Below, piece after piece: positions 6,837 through 12,215 of a stretch of 12,215 nt of DNA (positions are counted from its first letter, which is position 1; each line of letters starts with the position of its first letter). The DNA comes from Vulcanimicrobiota bacterium. GTDB lineage: Bacteria; Vulcanimicrobiota; Vulcanimicrobiia; Vulcanimicrobiales; Vulcanimicrobiaceae. The notes below the pieces were generated by a model that saw only the letters and a list, made by a program, of their open reading frames with translations, searched no databases and was not told the DNA's origin. Location of the stretch: the NCBI GenBank assembly GCA_030038335.1, contig JASHPC010000198.1, positions 1 through 12,215 on the forward strand, written 5' to 3'. The translations under genes were made by a program, and so were the position numbers.

Positions 6837-8304
6837 GCAAGGAGTGGTGGGCCTCTTCGCGATCGTAGCGCTCGCGATGCTTTTCGTCATCTTTTACGAG
6901 CTGCAGAATCTAGGCTCGCGCTCCGGCTACGAGCTCGCCATCCACTTCGACTCCGCGTCGGGATTGCAAAACGGATACGGCGTGTTCTTCAGCGGAATTC
7001 AAATCGGAACGATCGAGCGCGTCGTCCTGTTACCTGACGACACGGTTGACGTCATCACGTCCATCAGGAAGGGCATCGGCATTCCGCGCAACTCGAAGTT
7101 CTACGTAGAAACGCCGATCACCGGTGCCTCGAGCCTCGTCATCGTTCCCCCGCGTGGTGGTCCACAGCCGTATCCAACGTATCCACCCGGGATCGCGCCC
7201 CTGGCACAGCAGCCGAAGGGACAATCGGTCGCGACGATTCAGGATCTCCTGCAGCAAGGCAAAGTTGAGATCAAGCGGCTCGACGCGATTCTGGCGGAGC
7301 TTCAGACGCGCGAACCGCGCTTGCTCGCGACGCTCCAATCGACGCTCGCGAACGCCGATGCGCTCACGCGCTCGCTCGACGACTCCTTCTCGAGCGCCGG
7401 AAGGAGCATCGCGGCGATGGCGGCGACCCTGAACTCGAGCGCGCAGCTTGGCGCGCCTCGCGTGAACGCAATGCTCGGTCAGTTGAATGCTGCCGCAGCC
7501 GAGCTGCACCAGTCGATGGCTGCCGTCGAACGGCTCGCGACCGATCCTACCCTCCGCAACAATCTCATAACGACGACGCAGAACATTGCGGAGACGACGC
7601 ACACGCTGGCGCTTCTCGCCGGTGACCTTCGCACCATAACGTCGAATCCGGCGACGCAGGAGCAGATGCGCGATACGATCGCAAATCTCGACGCGACGCT
7701 TCAACGCGCCGCTTCACTCCTTGGGCGTCTCGGAGGAAAGAGTCACGTCTACGGCGTCGATCCTGACGCGACGCCTCCCCCTGGCATAGCGCCGCTCGTC
7801 TCTCCGCCGCCGCAGCCGCTGAGCCAGCCCCAGCGGGCGGCGATGGGAAGCGCACTCGGCAATCTCGCTCGTCAGCTCGTCGAGATTCAACTGCGCGTCG
7901 GAGAGCTTGATCGCGAGCGCGTCTGCTGCTCGTCTCCGCTCTTCACATCCGACCGCGGACCGCAGACGGATTTAAACGCGACATTCCTGCCGCACTCCAG
8001 TACGAGCGTCATGTTCGGCGCGAATGACATCGGATACGACACGACGTGGAACCTCGCGGCACTCAAGAGCGTCGCGCCCGATCTTCGGCTGGGCGGGGGC
8101 TTTCTATACTCGCGGCTGGGCGTGCTCGGAGAGTACGACGTCAACGGTACCGGAGTCGAAGCACGGTTTTACGATCCACGCCATCCGACGCTCGATCTCT
8201 ACGGCGACGTGCATCTGACGCCGTGGGCGCAGCTCTTCTTCGGAGAGCGCGCGCTGAACCAGGCAGAGCGCCGCACGGATTACGGCATTCAGTTCCATTA
8301 CTGA
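6829..8304 (+). CDS. mlaD: Long MlaD-type MCE protein with beta-rich C-terminal domain
   Basis: MlaD-type proteins form hexameric rings that pass lipids from MlaE across the periplasm. This 491-residue protein is far longer than E. coli MlaD (about 180). Visible parts in order: an N-terminal membrane anchor (about 5-23), one MCE domain (about 33-108, with the GLQNGYGVFFSGIQIGTIERV core and a later GASSLVIVPP), a Pro-rich linker (107-131), a long helical region without tryptophan (about 132-302), a second Pro-rich linker (311-335), a short helix, and a beta-rich region from about 375 to the end. That last part alternates hydrophobic and polar residues, has LRLGGGFLYSRLGVLGEYDV at 419-438 and FFGERALN at 470-477, and ends in YGIQFHY with a C-terminal aromatic, as outer-membrane beta strands do. 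This fits a protein that spans the periplasm by itself. The GTG start gives Met-Ser-Arg-Gln directly before the anchor. Confidence 0.87.
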   Translation: MSRQGVVGLFAIVALAMLFVIFYELQNLGSRSGYELAIHFDSASGLQNGYGVFFSGIQIGTIERVVLLPDDTVDVITSIRKGIGIPRNSKFYVETPITGASSLVIVPPRGGPQPYPTYPPGIAPLAQQPKGQSVATIQDLLQQGKVEIKRLDAILAELQTREPRLLATLQSTLANADALTRSLDDSFSSAGRSIAAMAATLNSSAQLGAPRVNAMLGQLNAAAAELHQSMAAVERLATDPTLRNNLITTTQNIAETTHTLALLAGDLRTITSNPATQEQMRDTIANLDATLQRAASLLGRLGGKSHVYGVDPDATPPPGIAPLVSPPPQPLSQPQRAAMGSALGNLARQLVEIQLRVGELDRERVCCSSPLFTSDRGPQTDLNATFLPHSSTSVMFGANDIGYDTTWNLAALKSVAPDLRLGGGFLYSRLGVLGEYDVNGTGVEARFYDPRHPTLDLYGDVHLTPWAQLFFGERALNQAERRTDYGIQFHY

Positions 8305-8310
8305 GAGAGC

Positions 8311-9228
8311 ATGGCAGCGCGTACGAAGGTCGGCATCATCGGCGCGGGAGCGATGGGAACGCTCTTTGGTTTCTATCTCGCCGGAACGAGCGATGTCACG
8401 ATGCTCGACGCGAACGCCGAGACGCTCGCGACGATCGAGCAGAAGGGCATCTCGGTCGACGATCAAACGCCCAGGCGCGTCACCATCGCGCGGCGCGCTG
8501 CGGATCTGTACGGATCGCAAATACTCTTCCTTTTCGTGAAGGCGGTCGACACGCTGCGCGCGCTGCGACCCTTCGCCGGCGAGCTCGATCCCGTGACGCC
8601 AATCGTCTCGCTGCAAAATGGCGTCGGCAACGAAGATGCGATTCGCACGGCGCTCGGAGGCGCCGTGCCCGTGATCTTGGGCATCACGACCGAGTCCGCG
8701 GTGACGACGGCCCCCGGCCGCGTGCACACGTCGGGGCGTGGCAACACGATCGTCGGCTCGAGCTCTCCCGCAACGTCGCGGATGGTGGCGGAGGTTCTTA
8801 CCGCAAGCGGGTTGCAGGCGGCGGTCGTCTACGATATTCGGCCCCATCTCTGGGGCAAGCTCGTCGCGAACTGCGCGATCAACGCGCTCTCGGCACTATT
8901 GGATTGTGACGCGGGTATGATTCCCCGAGACGCCAACGCCGCGCGTCTAGCGGAGGCGCTCGCGGAAGAAGCGGCTGCCGTCGCTTCGGCGCTGAAGATC
9001 AACTTGCCGTTCGTTAATCCGTGGCAGTACGTGACGGACGTTATCGCCATCGGGGCCGACGCACGCAGCTCCATGGCGTTCGATCTCGCCTCCGGGCATC
9101 CGAGCGAGATCGATCACATCAACGGCGCAGTCGTCGCGTTCGGCAGACGGGCAGGCGTCCCGACGCCGTACAACGAGGCGATGCTGCGTCTCGTCAAGGC
9201 GCGCGAAGCACTTCTCGCTTCCCGCTGA
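8311..9228 (+). CDS. panE: 2-dehydropantoate 2-reductase (ketopantoate reductase family)
   Basis: PanE reduces ketopantoate to pantoate with NADPH in the pathway to pantothenate and coenzyme A. The 305-residue length is typical. The Rossmann motif GAGAMG is at 11-16, FVKAVDT at 75-81 holds the conserved Lys77, and VSLQNGVGNED at 99-109 is characteristic. WGKLVANCAINALSAL at 181-196 carries the catalytic Lys183 and two conserved Asn. SSMAFDLASGHPSEIDHINGAVV at 253-275 contains the Ser and Glu266 expected for substrate binding. ATG 8311 lies 6 nt after mlaD with a weak GAGAGAG ribosome site. It is the last gene of the plus-strand run. Members of this family sometimes act on other 2-oxo acids, so the exact substrate is likely but not proven. 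Confidence 0.88.
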   Translation: MAARTKVGIIGAGAMGTLFGFYLAGTSDVTMLDANAETLATIEQKGISVDDQTPRRVTIARRAADLYGSQILFLFVKAVDTLRALRPFAGELDPVTPIVSLQNGVGNEDAIRTALGGAVPVILGITTESAVTTAPGRVHTSGRGNTIVGSSSPATSRMVAEVLTASGLQAAVVYDIRPHLWGKLVANCAINALSALLDCDAGMIPRDANAARLAEALAEEAAAVASALKINLPFVNPWQYVTDVIAIGADARSSMAFDLASGHPSEIDHINGAVVAFGRRAGVPTPYNEAMLRLVKAREALLASR

Positions 9229-9237
9229 CGCGATCGT

Positions 9238-9948
9238 TCAATACTGCGGCGCTTGCTGCAGCAAGCGCACGGTACCGCTTTGCGAGAGAACCGAGACGCT
9301 GCGCGGTCCGCCTCCGTTTACGTCGGAATCGATCGTTTCGCTGCTGCCGCGCGAGGTGCCCCGAAGGTTGAAGTCGGTGAAGATCGTGCCGTCTCCGGTG
9401 TGGAGAAACGCATGGAACCGCGCGTTTTCGTTGATCGAGACGTTGACGTCGCCTTGCTCTGCGGAGAAGTGGAGCGTACCGGGCCACGTCAAGGCGCCGA
9501 GAATAACTTTAAGGTCACCCGCGCCCGTGACAGACGCTTGCGCGTAGCCCGGTATCATGATTTCCCCATTACCATTGTGGAGCGTCACGTTCGCGTTTCC
9601 GGAAATGTCGGTGACGTTGACGTCGCCGTTTTGCGAGACGACGGTGAGGTCGACGTTTTCCGGCACGCGCACGAGAAGTACGCGCATCGCGGGAGCGTCG
9701 ACTTCGATGCCCTGCGAGATAGGTCGAATGCGCGGCGCGGCCGGCGCCGGCCCGCTTTCGGGCGCAAACGCTTGGATCGTGTACGCGTCCGCCGGTTGCC
9801 CCTCGCGTGGAGCGTACGCGTTGACGATGCCGCCCGCGATATGCACGACGATCCGCTCGTGCGGACGCAGGATGCCGGTGGTGACGGAGTATGCCGTCGG
9901 CGTCGAACCGCAGGCCGTCAGAAGAAGAAGGAGAGCCGCGCGTCTCAT
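9238..9948 (-). CDS. DUF4097-like beta-helical lipoprotein
   Basis: The 236-residue product begins MRRAALLLLLTACGS, a very short lipoprotein signal with lipobox LTAC and candidate lipidated Cys13. The mature part is rich in Gly, Asn, Asp, Val and Thr, with repeated turns such as QNGDVNVTDISGNANVTLH, NGNGEIMIPGYA, AEQGDVNVSI and HTGDGTIFTDF. This is the repetitive strand pattern of the DUF4097 / putative adhesin family, predicted to form a beta-helix. It probably sits on a membrane facing the periplasm or outside; the biochemical role is unknown. Its ATG overlaps the xer stop (ATGA at 9948-9945), so it is translated from the xer transcript. Its 3' end converges with panE at a gap of 9 nt. Confidence 0.8.
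   Translation of the reverse strand: MRRAALLLLLTACGSTPTAYSVTTGILRPHERIVVHIAGGIVNAYAPREGQPADAYTIQAFAPESGPAPAAPRIRPISQGIEVDAPAMRVLLVRVPENVDLTVVSQNGDVNVTDISGNANVTLHNGNGEIMIPGYAQASVTGAGDLKVILGALTWPGTLHFSAEQGDVNVSINENARFHAFLHTGDGTIFTDFNLRGTSRGSSETIDSDVNGGGPRSVSVLSQSGTVRLLQQAPQY
9249..9268. repeat. Perfect 20-bp palindrome at the convergent gene ends
   Basis: GCGCTTGCTGCAGCAAGCGC is its own reverse complement and lies in the last codons of the DUF4097-like lipoprotein, 21 nt past the panE stop. As RNA from either strand it can fold into an 8-bp GC-rich stem with a 4-nt loop. Its place between converging genes suggests a two-way transcription end or pause, but no T-run follows on either side. A protein-binding site is the alternative. 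Confidence 0.45.
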
Positions 9949-10904
9949 GGGCGGCGTCCTCGCTTTCGCTCGGGCGCATCGACCATGCGGTCGCGCGGAT
10001 GTGCCTCGTCGTATTGCCGCCGCTTGTGTTCCATGGCCAGCTTCAAATAAATTCCCGTCGTCGAGAGGTGTTCGTGCCCTAAAAGCTCGCGCACCGTCTC
10101 GAGATTCGCGTCGTTCTCGACCATGTGCGTCGCGAACGAGTGCCTCAGCGTGTGGGGCGTTGCGTGCTTCTGCAAGCCGCTCACGTCGTAGACGTCACGA
10201 AAAATACGCCACACGTGTTTCGGTGTGATTCGTCTGCCGTGGCGTCCGACGAAGAGCGCCTGGTCATCGGTTCGCGGGCGCACGCCGAGGTAGGCTTCGA
10301 GTGCGCCGGATGCCGCCTTTCCCATGAGGACCGTACGTTTTTTGTTTCCCTTACCGGTGACCTCGATGGTTCGGTTTCGTAAGTCGACGTCGTGAATACG
10401 GATCGACGCGACCTCCGCCCGCCTGATCCCCGTCGCGTAGAGAATCTCCAAGATCGCGCGATCGCGCAAACGCTGAAAGTCGGTGCGTCCCGCGACCTGC
10501 GTGTGCAAAAGCCGCTCTACCTCTGAGACATGCAGGTGTTCGGGCTTCTTGTCGGCCATCCGCGGTCCCGGAACCTCGGCTGCCGGATTGTCCGCCCGAC
10601 CGCCTGACCACTTCAGGTACCGGTAAAACGTCTTGAGCGACGAGAGCCGGCGTCGTATCGTGCGCGCGTCGACGCGTCGCTCGCCGGCCATATACATGAC
10701 GTACCGGCGAATCTCCGACATGGATGCCTGCTGTAGTCGTCCCGCGCCGAGCCATGTGCCGAAGTCGTGCAGATCCCGCATATATGCGTCGACCGTCAGC
10801 GGGCTGCGGTTGCGTTCGAGCGTCAAGTACTCGGAGAATCCGCTCAGCGCGACCTCGTCGGCCGACGGCGCCCTTGGCTTCACGCTTCTGCCCGTATGCG
10901 ACAT
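9945..10904 (-). CDS. xerC: XerC/XerD-type tyrosine recombinase
   Basis: Xer recombinases resolve chromosome dimers at dif during cell division. The 319-residue product has an N-terminal SAM-like core-binding domain (about 18-110, with FSEYLTLERNRSPLTVDAY and a later LSSLKTFYRYL) and a C-terminal catalytic domain. All catalytic residues are visible: Arg161 in YATGIRRAE, Lys185 in TGKGNKKR, His251 and Arg254 in TPHTLRHSFATHM, His277 in LLGHEHLSTT, and nucleophile Tyr286. The last 16 residues are basic. XerC and XerD cannot be told apart from one sequence. The ATG at 10904 lies within a dif-like element and has no Shine-Dalgarno; GTG 10883 (residue 8) is an alternative start that would leave the element fully upstream. 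The stop overlaps the next lipoprotein's start. Confidence 0.93.
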   Translation of the reverse strand: MSHTGRSVKPRAPSADEVALSGFSEYLTLERNRSPLTVDAYMRDLHDFGTWLGAGRLQQASMSEIRRYVMYMAGERRVDARTIRRRLSSLKTFYRYLKWSGGRADNPAAEVPGPRMADKKPEHLHVSEVERLLHTQVAGRTDFQRLRDRAILEILYATGIRRAEVASIRIHDVDLRNRTIEVTGKGNKKRTVLMGKAASGALEAYLGVRPRTDDQALFVGRHGRRITPKHVWRIFRDVYDVSGLQKHATPHTLRHSFATHMVENDANLETVRELLGHEHLSTTGIYLKLAMEHKRRQYDEAHPRDRMVDAPERKRGRRP

Positions 10905-10923
10905 AATATGTGTTTTGTCGCAT
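10896..10923. other. dif: Candidate dif site (Xer recombination site) at the xer gene start
   Basis: The 28-bp element has left arm ATGCGACATAA (10896-10906), centre TATGTG (10907-10912) and right arm TTTTGTCGCAT (10913-10923). The reverse complement of the left arm is TTATGTCGCAT, which matches the right arm at 10 of 11 positions. Total length and the 11-6-11 layout equal those of E. coli dif. TTATGTCGCAT agrees with the E. coli XerD arm TTATGTTAAAT at 8 of 11 positions, including the TTATGT core, which B. subtilis dif also shares. Single-Xer systems in streptococci (XerS) and epsilon-proteobacteria (XerH) keep their dif next to the recombinase gene, as here. An operator for another regulator is the alternative. 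Confidence 0.55.
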
Positions 10924-10959
10924 TGGCGTAAGAAGCGCGAAACCCTTCTGGGCGCCGGT

Positions 10960-11760
10960 CTATTTCAGCGCGGCGTACGCGCAGCCTGGGACGAGAGCGT
11001 CGGCGACGAGACGAAGCACGCGGTGGGCACGCACGGCCGAGAGGAGCGCGCGACGAAGACCGTGCTCTTCTCCGGGTCGGCGGAGGTCCCAGCGGTCGTA
11101 GACACGGGAGAAGCCTGCAGCGCGAAGCATGCGGCGCGCCTTCCAGGGTGTAAACCAGTGCACGGCGGGGCGCTGCGTGTGACCGACGAGCTCGGGGCGC
11201 TTGCGAACGGCCCAGTCCATGATGCGACGCTTCAGCAGGTCGGGATACCAGCCGAATCCGGGAAATCCGCGGATCTCCGTTTGCTTCGGACAAAGGCTGC
11301 TTGCGGTGTAAAACCAGAAAATGCCGCCGGGCCGAAGCAGCCGGAACGCCTCCCGAAACGCCTTGTCGGCATCGGTTACGTGCTCGATCACGCTCTTGGC
11401 GTGGACGAGGTCGAACGACCGGTCGTTCAGCGGAACCTCTTCTGCCGTGCCGTCGACAAGCTCTATCTGCGCCCCGACGCGTTTGGCGACGGCGCGCGCC
11501 GTGTCGCGCGCTTCACTCCACGGCTCGATGCCGACGGCGTCGTAGCCGAGCGCAGCGCACGCAATGAGAAAGAGCCCTTGCGCCGCACCGACGTCGGCGA
11601 TCGCGGCTCCCGTTCGGAGGGGCGCGATTGCCGCCAAGCGTGCGAAGAGTTTTCGCGCGTGCGCAGCATCCGTCGGCAATGCGCGCAGCGCCTGTTCGAC
11701 GGTCATGCGTTCCGTGGCGTGCATCTCGTTCAATTCTACGGCGCCGGACGGAGCGCTCAT
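10960..11760 (-). CDS. Class I SAM-dependent methyltransferase
   Basis: The product (266 residues from ATG 11760) has the Rossmann-like methyltransferase fold. Motif I is AAIADVGAAQGLFLIACAALG at 52-72, the acidic end of strand 2 is GIEP at 77-80, and AEEVPLNDRSFDLVHAKSVIEHV at 106-128 followed by FREAFRLLRPGGIFWFYT at 135-152 covers motifs post-I to III. The region LCPKQTEIRGFPGFGWYP and the later HWFTPWKARRMLRAAGF resemble methyltransferases acting on small molecules or quinone/lipid-like substrates, but the substrate cannot be named. A longer frame starts at 11814, but its extra 18 residues overlap the upstream permease and look non-native, so ATG 11760 was chosen; ATG 11724 is also possible. 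The xer gene follows after 55 nt on the same strand. Confidence 0.83.
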   Translation of the reverse strand: MSAPSGAVELNEMHATERMTVEQALRALPTDAAHARKLFARLAAIAPLRTGAAIADVGAAQGLFLIACAALGYDAVGIEPWSEARDTARAVAKRVGAQIELVDGTAEEVPLNDRSFDLVHAKSVIEHVTDADKAFREAFRLLRPGGIFWFYTASSLCPKQTEIRGFPGFGWYPDLLKRRIMDWAVRKRPELVGHTQRPAVHWFTPWKARRMLRAAGFSRVYDRWDLRRPGEEHGLRRALLSAVRAHRVLRLVADALVPGCAYAALK

Positions 11761-11788
11761 CGGGCCACACGATGGGTATCCGCCGGGA

Positions 11789-12215
11789 CTATCGGGCCAG
11801 CCAAAGCCAAGCAATCGACACGGCTAGGGCTGGGATTACGAAGAGCGCACCGACTCGGGCGTACTGCAACGGGTCCACGAAGACGCCGAGCCGGCGAAGC
11901 GTCCCAAGCCAGATGATCGTCGCCAGCGAGCCCATCATCGTGAGATTCGGACCAAGGTCGATTCCTGCGATGAGCGGGTAGGCAACGGACGGCTGCGCCG
12001 CGTGATGTGCGACGTACGACGCGGCAACCGCCACGGGGAGATTGTTAATCGCATTTGCAAAAACCGTCGCTCCGACGGCCGCTCCCGCTGTCGCCAGCAA
12101 GCTGCCATGTGTGAACGCGTCGTCCAAGGCGCGAAGCGCCAAGCCGAACGTGCCGTCGCGCCCGAGCGCATCGACGAGAACGAAGAGCGCGGCGAGCAAC
12201 ACGAAGGTGCTCCAA
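11789..12215 (-). CDS. C-terminal part of an ArsB/SLC13-type membrane permease, 5' end outside window
   Basis: The frame is open from the right edge to a stop at 11789, giving about 141 residues of a hydrophobic protein. Key segments are ATVFANAINNLPVAVAAS and PLIAGIDLGPNLTMMGSLATIIWLGTLRRLG, which match the C-terminal half of ArsB and related ion-transporter superfamily members (compare the ArsB pattern NNLP, then DLGP.LT..GSLAT..WL). The end is a final membrane helix, GALFVIPALAVSIAWLWLAR. ArsB pumps arsenite or antimonite out of the cell, but relatives carry other anions, and no arsR or arsC is visible, so the substrate is open. A GTG at 12202 is in frame but internal to the family pattern and is not the start. 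It lies 28 nt upstream of the methyltransferase. Confidence 0.75.
   Translation of the reverse strand, partial: WSTFVLLAALFVLVDALGRDGTFGLALRALDDAFTHGSLLATAGAAVGATVFANAINNLPVAVAASYVAHHAAQPSVAYPLIAGIDLGPNLTMMGSLATIIWLGTLRRLGVFVDPLQYARVGALFVIPALAVSIAWLWLAR

Noticed and set aside
10931..10949. Weak hairpin AGAAG...CTTCT between the methyltransferase and xer as a terminator
   Set aside because: Only a 5-bp stem with a 9-nt loop and no T-run on the minus strand; not enough to call a terminator.
10633..11916. 427-codon plus-strand open frame across xer, the gap and the methyltransferase
   Set aside because: It lies opposite two well-supported genes and the dif-like element, and its product has the Arg/Ala-rich composition of a shadow frame with no domain pattern.

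Overview
The window is GC-rich, gene-dense chromosomal DNA from a diderm bacterium, and every stretch of it is coding or within a few dozen bases of coding sequence. The mix suggests an uncultured lineage near the base of the Terrabacteria, such as Candidatus Eremiobacterota (WPS-2). The reasons are an rqcH / gmk / rpoZ neighbourhood like that of Firmicutes, combined with diderm features: two lipoproteins and an Mla-type lipid transporter. The phylum is an inference; no rRNA or other marker gene is present to prove it.

Layout. Positions 1-971 (minus) hold the N-terminal two thirds of an RqcH/NFACT ribosome quality-control protein that runs off the left edge. A divergent, tightly packed plus-strand run follows from 970 to 9228: small lipoprotein, gmk, rpoZ, glmS, rph, a 113-residue helical protein of unknown function, mlaE, mlaF, mlaD and panE. 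Genes in this run overlap or lie at most 42 nt apart, so it reads as one operon or a chain of translationally coupled operons. It joins nucleotide metabolism, RNA polymerase omega, amino-sugar supply for the envelope, RNA 3' processing, phospholipid transport and pantothenate synthesis. From 9238 to the right edge all genes are on the minus strand. In transcription order they are the C-terminus of an ArsB/SLC13-type permease, a class I SAM methyltransferase, a XerC/D-type tyrosine recombinase and a DUF4097-like lipoprotein whose start overlaps the xer stop.

Main points of interest. (1) A 28-bp element at 10896-10923 has the geometry of a chromosome dimer resolution (dif) site: two 11-bp arms matching at 10 of 11 positions as inverted repeats around a 6-bp centre. 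One arm shares TTATGT with known dif sites and contains the annotated ATG of the xer gene. This suggests a self-contained single-Xer/dif module in which the recombinase may repress itself. (2) The Mla locus is minimal (E, F, D), and its MlaD is long: an anchor, one MCE domain, a long helical stretch and a beta-rich C-terminus ending in an aromatic residue. This fits a bridge from inner to outer membrane, as described for Veillonella. (3) An unknown helical protein is wedged by start/stop overlaps between rph and mlaE, and a 17-codon mini-ORF links mlaF to mlaD. (4) A perfect 20-bp palindrome lies where the two gene runs converge.

No tRNA, rRNA, CRISPR array, insertion sequence or riboswitch was seen.
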